From the NCBI RefSeq assembly GCF_014023275.1, contig NZ_CP054698.1:7153001-7217000 (forward strand): a stretch of 64,000 nt of DNA. The letters run 5' to 3'. The notes below the pieces were generated by a model. That model made no database searches, had not been told where the DNA came from, and saw only the letters and a program-made list of their open reading frames with translations. The position numbers were made by a program, and so were the translations under genes. Of this stretch, positions 9,228 to 18,520 are shown in pieces. The DNA comes from Nostoc edaphicum CCNP1411 (GTDB lineage: Bacteria; Cyanobacteriota; Cyanobacteriia; Cyanobacteriales; Nostocaceae). Every line of letters starts with the position of its first letter. The first letter of the stretch is position 1.

Positions 9228-9641
9228 ATGAGTTCTAATCCTCAACAAAGTTTGAGAAATCAGATTAATAATCAAATTATAGATCATCCTTTTACAGACT
9301 ATTGGGATATTTTTATTCTTAAACATCAACATCCAATTAACATTACTCTACACATTCTAGGAATATTCTTTTTTTACGGGTTACTTTTTTCTACTTGGAA
9401 GTTGCAAAACTTTTGGTTGCTCTTGGGATTACCGTTAACTCAATTGCTAGGATTAACTGGACATTTTTTATTTGAGCGTAGCCATATTGATTTACAAGAT
9501 GCTGTTTTTTCTTGGCGGGCTTCTTACTGTTTAGGTAAAATGTTATTTAGAATTTTGATAGGTAAATATCAAGATGATATTCGCAAAAGACAAGAAATAT
9601 TAAATAATTATCTATCAAACAATTATGCAAATATTCAATAA
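9228..9641 (+). CDS. Mpo1-like (DUF962) membrane protein
   Basis: This 137-residue membrane protein is related to yeast Mpo1, an iron-dependent dioxygenase of 2-hydroxy fatty acids. It has the family histidine motifs: FILKHQHPINITLHILG (residues about 29-45) and GHFLFERSH (residues about 78-86), separated by hydrophobic segments near residues 42-57 and 63-78. It is the first gene of the co-directional oxygenase cluster, and its last 17 bases overlap the following Rieske gene, which suggests coupled translation. The exact substrate is unknown; a hydroxy-acyl substrate would be predicted from the family. Confidence 0.75.
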   Translation: MSSNPQQSLRNQINNQIIDHPFTDYWDIFILKHQHPINITLHILGIFFFYGLLFSTWKLQNFWLLLGLPLTQLLGLTGHFLFERSHIDLQDAVFSWRASYCLGKMLFRILIGKYQDDIRKRQEILNNYLSNNYANIQ

Positions 9642-10629
9642 TTGGAATGTAATTGCTAAGGGTTGGTATATTGCCTGTCCTAGTCATGAAATCCCTAAAA
9701 AAACAGCAAAATCTATAGACGTATGCGGTCAGAAAATTGCCATTTTTAGAGGTGAAGATGGGCAAGTACGGGCTTTAGATGCTTACTGCCCTCATTTGGG
9801 GACAGATTTAGGAATTGGGAAGGTTGATGGTAATTGGATTCGTTGTACATTTCATCATTGGGCATTTGATGAAACAGGGATTTGTCAAAATATTCCCTGT
9901 CAATCAGAAATTCCTAGTCAAGCTAAATTACAAGCTTATGCAACAGAGGAAAAGTATGGATTTATCTGGATTTATCCAGATGCTAAAGCACCAGAGGGAG
10001 TGGCTGATTTTGATGAATTGAAGGGAAAAGAAATTGTTGCACAAGCTGATATTGCATTTGCAAGAAGTTGCCATCATCATATTTGTATGATGAATGGGAT
10101 TGATGCTCAACATTTAAAAACAATTCATCATTTAGATATCAAAATGGATCTATCTCTACATCGCAGTGAATTAGGGACACAAATTGACTTTACAATGCGG
10201 GGACAATTCCCTAAAACTACATTTCGAGAAAGGTTAGGTCAAAGATTTATTGGTTCTACATATCAGTATTCAATGCGTTATGCTCATGGTTGCATTGGTT
10301 TGTTAACAATGATGAAAGATGTTAGGCTTTTTCCGCCATTGTTTATGATATATGCTTATACTCCCATTGCACCTGGAAAAACGAGAATTCAACCGATTTA
10401 TGTAACTGAAAAACGTAAAGGTATTGTGGGATATTTGCTGAGTCAGTTTTTGCTATTCTGTACTCGCTTGGCTTACTACATGCTTAGAGATGAAGATGGC
10501 AAGATTTACGACAATATTCGCTTTAATCCAAAGTTGCTCCTTAGTATTGATCAGCCATTAGGTGAATATATGGACTATGTAAACCAGCTAAAACCGTCTC
10601 GATGGTCGAAAAATAGGGGTGTAGAATAG
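9625..10629 (+). CDS. Rieske non-haem iron oxygenase, first copy
   Basis: This 334-residue oxygenase subunit has an N-terminal Rieske [2Fe-2S] domain with ligands Cys55 and His57 (CPHLG) and Cys74 and His77 (CTFHHW). It is followed by a catalytic domain with the mononuclear iron motif N-x-x-D-x-x-H-x-x-x-x-H at Asn156, Asp159, His162 and His167. Enzymes of this type hydroxylate, desaturate or cyclise substrates using electrons from a ferredoxin. A ferredoxin gene ends this cluster. The length suits the small KshA/Pao-like group better than dioxygenases with a beta subunit. It overlaps the Mpo1-like gene by 17 bases. The substrate is unknown. Confidence 0.88.
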   Translation: MQIFNNWNVIAKGWYIACPSHEIPKKTAKSIDVCGQKIAIFRGEDGQVRALDAYCPHLGTDLGIGKVDGNWIRCTFHHWAFDETGICQNIPCQSEIPSQAKLQAYATEEKYGFIWIYPDAKAPEGVADFDELKGKEIVAQADIAFARSCHHHICMMNGIDAQHLKTIHHLDIKMDLSLHRSELGTQIDFTMRGQFPKTTFRERLGQRFIGSTYQYSMRYAHGCIGLLTMMKDVRLFPPLFMIYAYTPIAPGKTRIQPIYVTEKRKGIVGYLLSQFLLFCTRLAYYMLRDEDGKIYDNIRFNPKLLLSIDQPLGEYMDYVNQLKPSRWSKNRGVE

Positions 10630-10891
10630 TAGGTTGGATTAGCGATCGCGTAACCCAATAAAAGCTTTGGTAATGTTGCGTTTTGTTTCTCAATCTAAAT
10701 ACATCTTAATTATTTTGTAGAGTAGGCAATTTCCATCAACCCTAATTGAGAAGGTGCAAGATGTGAATATAGAATTGTAGTATAAATAACCATTTTGGAA
10801 TCTGTCACACTACACCGTAATTTTACTAAGTTGGTCGATAAAGTGTTAAATAAACACATCTTACCAATCAAGTTTAGGTAATTGCCGAATC

Positions 10892-11632
10892 ATGAAGAGT
10901 TTGCTGATTCCTGTTCAAAATTTGCAGCCAAGCGATCGCACTGCCATGTATGCGTTGCTGCAAAATCACTTTCAAGGTATAACCTGGGATGGATTTCAAA
11001 TTGATCTAGAGCGTAAAAACTGGGTTTTGTTGTTGAGAGATGAAACATCCAACACACTCAAAGGATTTTCAACTTTGATGTTATGCCAAAAGACCTTTTT
11101 AGGAGAAAAAATTAGTGTGGTGTATTCCGGCGACACTATCGTTGATCCTAGTGCTTGGTCGAGTACAACATTACCACGTAGTTGGATTGCCGCCATCAAC
11201 TTTCTGTGTCAACATTATGCAGAAAATAAACTTTACTGGCTGCTAATTTGCTCTGGTTTTCGCACTTATCGTTTTCTCCCTACTTTTTGGCAAGATTTCT
11301 ACCCTCGTTATGATGTCACAACACCTGCCGATGTTAAGCATCTAATGGGGAATTTGGCACAGGAATATTATGGTAGCTTATATCAAGAAGCAAGTGGTAT
11401 TGTCCGGTTTCCGCATCCCCAAATTTTACGGGAAGGGTTGATTGAAATTCCATCAGGACGACAAACTAATCCTCATATCCGGTTTTTCGAGGAAAAAAAC
11501 TCTGGCTATCGGTTAGGTGATGAATTGGTTTGTTTAACTGAAATTAATTATGACAATCTTACTCGTTCTGGACAACGGATGTGGAAGTCAGAGTCATCAT
11601 TAAAATTTGTGCAAGATTGTGTTCCTGTTTAA
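10892..11632 (+). CDS. GNAT-like hypothetical protein of the oxygenase cluster
   Basis: This protein of 246 residues has no signal peptide or membrane helix. The N-terminal half resembles an acyltransferase-like fold: a helix-rich start (PSDRTAMYALLQNHF), then strands in GFSTLMLCQKTFLGEKISVVYSGDTIVDP that resemble the central beta-sheet of GNAT proteins. No clear acetyl-CoA loop (Q/RxxGxG/A) is seen, so the assignment is tentative. It lies between the two Rieske genes, and its stop is 5 bases before the second Rieske start, indicating shared transcription. A 262-base gap separates it from the first Rieske gene. Confidence 0.55.
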   Translation: MKSLLIPVQNLQPSDRTAMYALLQNHFQGITWDGFQIDLERKNWVLLLRDETSNTLKGFSTLMLCQKTFLGEKISVVYSGDTIVDPSAWSSTTLPRSWIAAINFLCQHYAENKLYWLLICSGFRTYRFLPTFWQDFYPRYDVTTPADVKHLMGNLAQEYYGSLYQEASGIVRFPHPQILREGLIEIPSGRQTNPHIRFFEEKNSGYRLGDELVCLTEINYDNLTRSGQRMWKSESSLKFVQDCVPV

Positions 11633-11637
11633 CTTTT

Positions 11638-12699
11638 ATGCCATCTACCAACCTACACTTAAACTTTAATAATCCAACACAATTTATAGAGGGATGGTAT
11701 TGGACATTCTCATCAAAAAAATTAAAGCTTGGCAAGGTAAAAGCTATAACGTTGCTGGGTAGAAATCTGGCAATTTATCGGGGAGTTAGTGGTCAGGTAG
11801 TAGCTATAGATGCTTATTGTCCACACATGGGCGCTCATTTAGCAGAAGGTAAGGTAGAAGGTGATGGAATTCGCTGCTTTTTTCATAATTGGAAGTATGA
11901 CAGTCGTGGAATTTGTGTAGATGTTCCTTCTCTCGGAAAACCGCTACCTGTGTGTGTTAAAACTTGGCATACGGCAGAAAAATACGGCATGATTTGGGTT
12001 TGGGCGGGAGAAGAAAAGCCAAGCTCACTGCCTTTTGTACCAGAGTTAGAAAAGGCAGATTGTGATTATATATTGGGGACTAGGTTTGTCAAAAACTGCC
12101 ATCCCAATGTCTTACTAATTAATGCGATTGATGCTCACCACTTCAATACAGTACACAATCTGCCCTTAGAGATTGTATTTGATTCTCAAAACCTCAACCC
12201 CAATGCTATTACCTTCAGCAACACTACACGGGGAGGGGATGATTCTTGGTTAATTCGCCTGATTCGTCCTCTTTATCGCAACGAAGTTACTTATAGTATG
12301 TGTTACTGGTATGGCAGTACTGGCACTGTGACGCTAGGCCCGGATTTCCTGCACTTCTACATTATATTTACACTGCGAATGATCGAAGGTGGCAAAACTG
12401 AAGGGCAAACAATTCTTGTCACTCCCAAGCGTCCGGGATTTTGGGGATGGGTTTTAAATCGTGGTTTGTTATGGTTAACTCAGCAGGTTGGTAATTACTT
12501 CGCTAAAGGGGATACACAGGTATTTCAGACAATTCAGTTTGATTTAAAGACTCCTACTAAAGCAGATCAATCTATTCTGGAATTTATTCAGCACGTTAAT
12601 CACCAGAAAGCTTTAACCTGGGGAACTTGGGAAACTGTTAATTATCCAGATATTCAAACCCTATCAATACCTAGCCCTGAACATGGATTCAAAATATAA
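11638..12699 (+). CDS. Rieske non-haem iron oxygenase, second copy
   Basis: Starting at ATG 11638 (MPSTN), five bases after the previous stop, this gives a 353-residue protein; a longer frame from GTG 11581 overlaps the upstream gene and is less likely. The Rieske ligands are Cys61 and His63 (CPHMG) and Cys80 and His83 (CFFHNW). The catalytic motif NAIDAHHFNTVH gives the same N-x-x-D-x-x-H-x-x-x-x-H spacing as the first Rieske protein. The two Rieske proteins are clearly related but diverged, so they probably act on successive or different positions. The stop overlaps the next gene by 17 bases. Confidence 0.88.
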   Translation: MPSTNLHLNFNNPTQFIEGWYWTFSSKKLKLGKVKAITLLGRNLAIYRGVSGQVVAIDAYCPHMGAHLAEGKVEGDGIRCFFHNWKYDSRGICVDVPSLGKPLPVCVKTWHTAEKYGMIWVWAGEEKPSSLPFVPELEKADCDYILGTRFVKNCHPNVLLINAIDAHHFNTVHNLPLEIVFDSQNLNPNAITFSNTTRGGDDSWLIRLIRPLYRNEVTYSMCYWYGSTGTVTLGPDFLHFYIIFTLRMIEGGKTEGQTILVTPKRPGFWGWVLNRGLLWLTQQVGNYFAKGDTQVFQTIQFDLKTPTKADQSILEFIQHVNHQKALTWGTWETVNYPDIQTLSIPSPEHGFKI

Positions 12700-13588
12700 T
12701 ATTGTTGGTTTTGATCTACCGCATAGAGATTCTGATGACCGTTTGCGACGAATATTGACAGCAGCATTACCCAATCAGAATAATTTTGCTAATTACCCAC
12801 AATTAAATTATTGGGATGCTGAATTTTTCAATTTACATCAAGTCAAAATTTTTCAACAATCTAATATTAATGAACAATCTGCTATTTTGGAACTTGCCAA
12901 CCACAGTCTGTTAGAAGAATCATATTTCATTGAGAAAGCAGGTGTTGGCTACATGGCAAAAATGGTACTGTTAGCAGAAACAGTTGAAGAACGAATGCTT
13001 TATGCATTGTTTACGGCTGATGAAGCTACCCACCTTCACCAAATTAGCCATTTTTTACCAGAAATGAAAGTAACTAGCACGGACGATCCGTTTTTGCGCT
13101 TACTATCAGAAGTGGTTGAAAGTGCAGATAAAACAGTTTTGTTGTTTGTGCTGCAAGTGGTTTTAGAAGGATGGGGTTTAAGCCATTATCGGCGTTTAGC
13201 AAAGGAATGTCGCTATCCAGTTTTAGCAGAACTTTTTTCCAGTTTTTTACAATCTGAATCCCGCCATCACGCCACGGGAACCACCTTGTTTAATCAAATT
13301 ACTGTTTCAACATTCAGTGAAACAACAATTCTTGATGTATTGGCACAGTTTTTGTTTATGGTACAGGTGGGGCCACAAAGCTTACTTGCAGCAATCGAAC
13401 AAGTAAAAGGACATCTGACGCGATCGCAAAAAATCCAAGTTTTAGAAGAACTAGATACAGAGACTCACAGCGGTACGCGATTACAAATATTGCGATCGCT
13501 CATGGGGGGAAAATCAGCCCAGTCTATCCTGCAAAATTTAGAAGAACGCGGAGCCTTTGAACCACTCCCCGCCCATCAATGTGTGTAA
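12683..13588 (+). CDS. Ferritin-like di-iron protein
   Basis: This 301-residue, all-helical protein carries the complete ferritin-superfamily carboxylate pattern: Glu in LLEESYFIEKAG, an ExxH in DEATHLHQI, a further Glu in VLEGWGLSHYRR, and a second ExxH in QSESRHHATG. Such a four-helix bundle binds two irons and activates oxygen. It could be an oxygenase, a desaturase or an N-oxidase; the family cannot be named from motifs alone. It starts 17 bases inside the second Rieske gene, so translation is probably coupled. It is followed after 39 bases by the AurF-like gene. Confidence 0.75.
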   Translation: MDSKYNIVGFDLPHRDSDDRLRRILTAALPNQNNFANYPQLNYWDAEFFNLHQVKIFQQSNINEQSAILELANHSLLEESYFIEKAGVGYMAKMVLLAETVEERMLYALFTADEATHLHQISHFLPEMKVTSTDDPFLRLLSEVVESADKTVLLFVLQVVLEGWGLSHYRRLAKECRYPVLAELFSSFLQSESRHHATGTTLFNQITVSTFSETTILDVLAQFLFMVQVGPQSLLAAIEQVKGHLTRSQKIQVLEELDTETHSGTRLQILRSLMGGKSAQSILQNLEERGAFEPLPAHQCV

Positions 13589-13627
13589 TAAATATTAATC
13601 TTATCTCTGCGTGAAATAAAAACGGAT

Positions 13628-14761
13628 ATGGAAAAAAATATTCATCGCAAATTACAAATTAACCACACTCGCAACAAACAGCAAGATCATACTGCTTTAA
13701 TGGATGAAGCAGTTACCAATTTTCGCTATGAGGATTGCCAAAACGAGTATTGGAACCCAGAGGAATTTTCTCTGCTATATGGCACACCCTTATGGGAACA
13801 GTCTACCCAACATCAGCGTATAATTTTGAACCAACTTTACTGGGTAGCTTACTACTCACAAATTGTTTCTGCCGAAATTGCCACTATTTTTTTCAATCAA
13901 ACCAGTGCAGCTGGACTTTACGCCCAAGAGGATTTTCGCTTAATCTGCGATACCTTAGATTTAGAATCCGCCCAAGAGCGATCGCACATTCACGCCTTCC
14001 GCACAATTGCCAAACAGGTTGAACAAGCGTTATTTGGGGAACTTATCTTTACCTACCCCATGCGCGGCCCCTTTACAGAAACGATGGTTTATGCTGACAC
14101 CAATGCCCTAAAAACTTGGTGGAAAAAAATTCAACTTCAATACTTTGGGCTAATTTCTGCGAATAATACTTTTTTGGCTTGTCAGTATTTCACTGTCAGG
14201 GGAGTGCGGACACTAAACGGCAAGTTAGTACAGCACAAACTCAGCAATTATTATCAAAAACATTCTCATCCTGAAGCTGCTCCAATTCCTGCTAAAGTCT
14301 CATATTATCACTTCATGGATGAAAGTTTTCACTTCAATAGTTCGACAATTATATCTCACGATGTTGTCACTTGCCTTAAGCCACCGACTGCTTTTGAGCG
14401 ATTGGTTGCTAATTTAGGATTGTGGGGATGTCAGCGCGATCATTTTCATTTTTCGGCGGCGATTAACGGGATTTTCTGGTACGAGCCGGCGCTGTATGGC
14501 AAGATTTATCGGGTGTTGCGATCGCGCATTTTTGAGATGAGTGACAAAGATGCTAAAGAAATGATGCGGCGTTGTTTTACGCAGGAATCGGAAGGATTAC
14601 AGCGCAGTTTTTCAACTCATCAGGAGGCGATGAAATCTTATCAGGTGTATGTTGAAAAGCTCGATTATCTTTGGCAACGTAATCGGGATATGTCACTGAT
14701 GGCTACTAATTCAATTTCTCGATATTTGGCGACTCAAAAGAATGCTTTTAAAAGTTTTTAA
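13628..14761 (+). CDS. AurF-like di-iron oxygenase
   Basis: This 377-residue protein resembles the AurF (p-aminobenzoate N-oxygenase)/CylC-like group. It has an ExxH in AQERSHIHAF (around residue 121) and the diagnostic HxxxExxH in YYHFMDESFHFN (around residue 229). In AurF the corresponding residues hold a di-iron centre. A fourth-helix carboxylate could not be assigned by eye. Members of the group oxidise aromatic amines to nitro compounds, and dimetal CylC-type relatives in cyanobacteria chlorinate unactivated carbons; which reaction applies here is unknown. It is the second di-iron enzyme in a row in this cluster. Confidence 0.65.
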   Translation: MEKNIHRKLQINHTRNKQQDHTALMDEAVTNFRYEDCQNEYWNPEEFSLLYGTPLWEQSTQHQRIILNQLYWVAYYSQIVSAEIATIFFNQTSAAGLYAQEDFRLICDTLDLESAQERSHIHAFRTIAKQVEQALFGELIFTYPMRGPFTETMVYADTNALKTWWKKIQLQYFGLISANNTFLACQYFTVRGVRTLNGKLVQHKLSNYYQKHSHPEAAPIPAKVSYYHFMDESFHFNSSTIISHDVVTCLKPPTAFERLVANLGLWGCQRDHFHFSAAINGIFWYEPALYGKIYRVLRSRIFEMSDKDAKEMMRRCFTQESEGLQRSFSTHQEAMKSYQVYVEKLDYLWQRNRDMSLMATNSISRYLATQKNAFKSF

Positions 14762-14850
14762 CACCAAGAGACTTTCTTTTTATCTCATGTAGAGACGCAG
14801 AACGTAGAGACGAATTTGAGAGTTTTATTTAGATAAAATTGTTTTGTATT

Positions 14851-15135
14851 ATGGCTGAATTCTGTACAATATCCTTTCCAGGAAGCGATTTTGTCCCTAT
14901 CACTCTGGAATGTGATCAAAATTTGTCTGAACATCTCACGATTCAGAATTCACCTGTTTTGTTTGGTTGTCGGACTGGTATTTGTGGAACTTGTTTGGTT
15001 GAGGTTATTGGTAATATTTCTCCACCTCAACCTGAAGAACAGGAAATGTTAGAGACATTAGCAGCTAATTATCCTCATGCACGGTTAGCTTGTCAGGTTA
15101 ATATTACAAGTAATGTTGAAATTCATAAGATTTAG
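14851..15135 (+). CDS. [2Fe-2S] ferredoxin, plant type
   Basis: Starting at ATG 14851 (MAEFCTISFPG), this is a 94-residue ferredoxin. It has the cluster-binding loop CRTGICGTC (C-x4-C-x2-C) and a later Cys in RLACQVN. The spacing matches plant/oxygenase-type [2Fe-2S] ferredoxins. Located immediately after two Rieske and two di-iron oxygenase genes on the same strand, it is the obvious electron donor for them. No dedicated reductase gene is seen, so a general ferredoxin reductase may supply electrons. The earlier in-frame start at 14839 adds four residues with no better ribosome binding site. Confidence 0.88.
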   Translation: MAEFCTISFPGSDFVPITLECDQNLSEHLTIQNSPVLFGCRTGICGTCLVEVIGNISPPQPEEQEMLETLAANYPHARLACQVNITSNVEIHKI

Positions 15136-15314
15136 ATGGTGATAGGACTTACGCACTGTACAAATGCATCGCGATCTGAATTAACGATGCAGAGGTTGTT
15201 TTAGGCTTTGATTAATTATCCTGCGCTCGTAAATATACCATCCTGTAGGGGCACAGCATTGCTCATTGGTGTCAACTTAAGCCAAATATAGCGTACTGAT
15301 TGGGTGTTGTTCAC

Positions 15315-15439
15315 CCGCCAGGGATTGTAAATCCCTGACTAATTGCTCAAGTCTACTGAAGTAGACTGAAAATTTTTGCGCTATGAAGTCCTCTTCAGAG
15401 GACTTTAGCTATGAGACAGGGATTTACAATCCCTGGCGG
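15315..15439. repeat. Cloverleaf-like element: 23-bp perfect inverted repeat enclosing two hairpins
   Basis: The arms at 15315-15337 and 15417-15439 are perfect reverse complements over 23 bp (CCGCCAGGGATTGTAAATCC and three more bases). Inside lie two perfect hairpins: AGTCTACT-GA-AGTAGACT (15350-15367) and AAGTCCTCT-TC-AGAGGACTT (15386-15405). The whole can fold as a long stem topped by two smaller stems. It could be a MITE-like repeat or a structured transcript. Confidence 0.8.
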
Positions 15440-15475
15440 ACTAAATTTATTTATGGGGATTCCAACTGTGCCTCC

Positions 15476-15503
15476 TGCCTGCCTTCTGCCTTCTGCCTTC
15501 TTA
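15476..15503. repeat. Heptamer short tandem repeat (TGCCTTC)n
   Basis: About four tandem units of TGCCTTC with minor variation lie here, reverse-complementary to the tract near 9.0 kb. This is the heptamer class of short tandem repeat common in heterocystous cyanobacteria. Confidence 0.75.
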
Positions 15504-15582
15504 ACAAGCCACTCTTATCTATTGCCTATCTGTTATTATCAGTTTTGTTCGAGTCAGACAGAAATTATTCTCGGAGATAACA

Positions 15583-16572
15583 ATGGGCAAGAAATATGAT
15601 GTTTATGGTGTCGGTAATGCTTTAGTAGATATAGAATACGAAGTATCTCTAGAGTTACTACAAGAGTTAAAGATTGATAAAGGTGTAATGACACTCCTAG
15701 ATGAAGATAGTCAAAATCATATTTTGGAAAATCTCAAAAATCTTCATTGCCATAAGAGTTGTGGAGGGTCAGCCGCTAACACAATGGTGGCAATTAGTCA
15801 ACTAGGAGGAAAAGCTTTTTATTCCTGTAAAGTGGCTAATGATGAATTTGGAGACTTTTACATCGAAGATTTACACAACTCTCAGGTAGATACCAATTTA
15901 AAAAATGGCGACCGCCAATCAGGAATTACAGGTAAATGTTTGGTGTTAGTAACTCCCGATGCAGATCGCACCATGAATACATTTTTGGGAATTACTGAAA
16001 AATTTTCTACACAAGAATTAGTATCATCAGCGATTGCTGATTCAGAATATGTATATATTGAAGGATATTTAGTGACTTCTCCCACAGCAAAAGAAGCAGC
16101 TATCAAGGCTAGAGAAATAGCTGAAAAAGCGGGAGTAAAAACCACCATGTCCCTATCTGATTACAACATGGTGAAATTTTTTAAAAATGGTCTATTAGAC
16201 ATCATTGGATCTGGTTTAGACTTGATTTTTGCTAATGAAAGTGAAGCATTAGAACTAGCAGATACAGAAGATTTTCAGGTAGCTGTAGAAAAACTAAAAA
16301 CCCTGAGTAAGAAATTTGCCATTACTCGCGGTGCCAAGGGTTCAGTAGTATTTGATGGTCAGAAATTAATCGAAATCACTGCACCTCAAGTAAAAGCTGT
16401 AGATACAGTGGGAGCAGGAGATATGTATGCAGGAGCTTTTCTCTATGGAATTACCCAAGGTATGAGCTATGAAGAAGCCGGAAAATTAGCATCTTCCGCA
16501 GCTTCTAAGATTGTTACATCCTATGGGCCAAGATTAAAAACTGAGGAATTAAAGGCATTAGTTACTGCTTAG
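15583..16572 (+). CDS. PfkB-family carbohydrate/nucleoside kinase
   Basis: This cytoplasmic ATP-dependent kinase of the ribokinase/PfkB family has 329 residues. It has the N-terminal substrate signature (GVGNALVDIEYEV and CGGSAANTMVAISQLGG, residues about 9-70) and the C-terminal catalytic signature VDTVGAGDMYAGAFLYG, which contains the anion hole GAGD and the catalytic Asp. It resembles adenosine kinases and the cyanobacterial sugar kinase group, but the substrate cannot be fixed from motifs. The start ATG 15583 is preceded by CGGAGAT. It is a single gene, with a structured repeat in its upstream region. Confidence 0.85.
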   Translation: MGKKYDVYGVGNALVDIEYEVSLELLQELKIDKGVMTLLDEDSQNHILENLKNLHCHKSCGGSAANTMVAISQLGGKAFYSCKVANDEFGDFYIEDLHNSQVDTNLKNGDRQSGITGKCLVLVTPDADRTMNTFLGITEKFSTQELVSSAIADSEYVYIEGYLVTSPTAKEAAIKAREIAEKAGVKTTMSLSDYNMVKFFKNGLLDIIGSGLDLIFANESEALELADTEDFQVAVEKLKTLSKKFAITRGAKGSVVFDGQKLIEITAPQVKAVDTVGAGDMYAGAFLYGITQGMSYEEAGKLASSAASKIVTSYGPRLKTEELKALVTA

Positions 16573-16723
16573 AGGGTATCTGAAAAGTTTTCAGGGGTCA
16601 ATTTTCTGCCAGCAGTATAAGCCTTCGCAACCAGCCAGGGAGTTGCACTCACCGGATCTAAAGCTTGGGTAAGGTTGAGTGGAATAGGTGAATATCCAAT
16701 GTGTGGAGAGATACGACAAGTAA

Positions 16724-18415
16724 CTAGTTATTGAACAAATCCAAATCTGTCACAGCCCCAAGACTGCTAGAAGATACCAATTTGGAATATTTCGCCAACA
16801 CGCCTTTAGTATAACGTGGTGCAGGAGGTTGCCAATTTGCACGACGACGAGCTAATTCTGACTCAGATATGTTCAACTGCAAGAGGCGTGCAGGTGCATT
16901 AATAGTAATACTATCGCCTTCTTCTACAAGCGCGATCGCACCACCAACTGCTGCTTCTGGGGCCACATGACCAACCACCATGCCGTAAGTCCCGCCAGAA
17001 AAGCGTCCGTCGGTAATTAATCCCACCGCATCACCCAAACCAGCCCCGATAATTGCCGAAGTGGGAGCCAACATTTCTCGCATTCCAGGGCCACCTTTAG
17101 GCCCTTCGTAGCGGATAACCAAAATATCACCAGCTTGAATTTTACCCGCCAAAATTGCATCTAAAGAAGCTTCTTCTGATTCAAACACCCGTGCAGGCCC
17201 AGTAATTACTGGTTTTTTCACGCCGGTAATTTTAGCGACAGCCCCTTCCGTTGCCAGATTACCTCTGAGGATGGCTAAGTGTCCTTGGGCATACATCGGG
17301 TTATTCCAAGGACGAATTACATCTTGATTGGCAGATGGTTCTTCGGGGATGTCTGCTAATATCTCTGCAATTGTTTCACCGCTAATGGTGAGGCAATCAC
17401 CGTGTAATAAGTCATGTACAAGTAGCATCTTCATGACTTGCGGAATGCCACCAGCTTTGTGCAAATCTGTGGCTACATACTTACCACTAGGTTTTAAATC
17501 GCATAAAACCGGAACACGGGCGCGGATTGTTTCAAAGTCATCCAGGGTTAACTCTACATTAGCAGCACGAGCGATCGCTAAAAAATGCAATACTGCATTG
17601 GTCGAACCACCCACTGCCATAATCACAGAGATGGCATTCTCTATAGATTTGCGGGTGATAATTTGACGAGGTAAGATTTGTTTACGAATGGCTTCGACTA
17701 AAACGAATGCTGATTTTTCCGTACTATCAGCTTTTTCGGCATCTTCGGCTGCCATTGTCGAAGAATAGGGTAAACTCATTCCCAGTGCTTCAAATGCTGA
17801 AGACATGGTGTTAGCTGTGAACATTCCCCCACAGGAACCAGCACCAGGACAAGCCCGACCTTCAACTTCTAATAGTTCTTTTTCGTCAATTTTTCCAGCA
17901 CTGTATTGACCAACAGCTTCAAAAGAACTGACAACAGTTAAATCGCGTCCGTTGTAGTGACCGGGTTTAATTGTGCCACCGTAAACGAATATTGCAGGGA
18001 TATTCATCCGCGCGATCGCCAGCATTGCCCCTGGCATATTCTTATCACAACCGCCAATGGCTAGTACACCATCCATACTTTGCCCAGTACAGGCGGTTTC
18101 AATGGAATCGGCAATGACTTCCCGCGATACTAGGGAATATTTCATCCCTTCAGTTCCCATCGAAATCCCATCGCTAATGGTAATCGTGCCAAACATTTGC
18201 GGCATCGCCCCGGCGGTTTTAATTCCAACTTCTGCCCTTTGCGCCAGTAGATTTATCCCCATATTACAGGGAGTGATGGTGCTGTAACCGTTGGCTATAC
18301 CAACAATGGCTTTATTGAAATCTTCATCTTTAAAACCAACTGCACGTAGCATAGCCCGATTAGGCGATCGCTGCACTCCTTGCGTGACAATTTGGCTTCT
18401 CAAATTCTCCGACAT
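16724..18415 (-). CDS. ilvD: Dihydroxy-acid dehydratase
   Basis: This enzyme catalyses the dehydration step common to valine, leucine and isoleucine synthesis. The chosen start (MSENLRSQ, 18415) gives 563 residues and has AGAGGA nearby upstream; an in-frame extension of 21 residues to 18478 looks non-homologous. Motifs are [18 protein letters not shown] with one Fe-S cysteine, [18 protein letters not shown] with another, and [19 protein letters not shown] near the C-terminus. It is divergently oriented from the LysR gene at 18521, with about 105 bases between the start codons, the usual arrangement for regulation by the divergent LysR protein. Confidence 0.95.
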   Translation of the reverse strand: MSENLRSQIVTQGVQRSPNRAMLRAVGFKDEDFNKAIVGIANGYSTITPCNMGINLLAQRAEVGIKTAGAMPQMFGTITISDGISMGTEGMKYSLVSREVIADSIETACTGQSMDGVLAIGGCDKNMPGAMLAIARMNIPAIFVYGGTIKPGHYNGRDLTVVSSFEAVGQYSAGKIDEKELLEVEGRACPGAGSCGGMFTANTMSSAFEALGMSLPYSSTMAAEDAEKADSTEKSAFVLVEAIRKQILPRQIITRKSIENAISVIMAVGGSTNAVLHFLAIARAANVELTLDDFETIRARVPVLCDLKPSGKYVATDLHKAGGIPQVMKMLLVHDLLHGDCLTISGETIAEILADIPEEPSANQDVIRPWNNPMYAQGHLAILRGNLATEGAVAKITGVKKPVITGPARVFESEEASLDAILAGKIQAGDILVIRYEGPKGGPGMREMLAPTSAIIGAGLGDAVGLITDGRFSGGTYGMVVGHVAPEAAVGGAIALVEEGDSITINAPARLLQLNISESELARRRANWQPPAPRYTKGVLAKYSKLVSSSSLGAVTDLDLFNN

Positions 18416-18520
18416 AGTTACATCATCCTCTGACTTGCATGTATGAGTATCATAGATAGCAATTTTTGACATGTCCAATATATATTTATGAATATTTGAG
18501 ACTTATAAAATATCAAAACT

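Larger units (their letters stand above)
15136..15582. other. Intergenic region with inverted-repeat element and heptamer repeat
   Basis: The spacer between the ferredoxin gene and the PfkB kinase gene holds the cloverleaf-like inverted-repeat element at 15315-15439 and a TGCCTTC heptamer tract near 15476-15503. No ORF of substance is present. The pfkB promoter probably lies in 15504-15582. Confidence 0.6.

Noticed and set aside
11581..11637. N-terminal extension of the second Rieske protein from GTG 11581
   Set aside because: These codons lie inside the preceding gene and give a sequence unlike Rieske proteins; ATG 11638 is 5 bases after that gene's stop.
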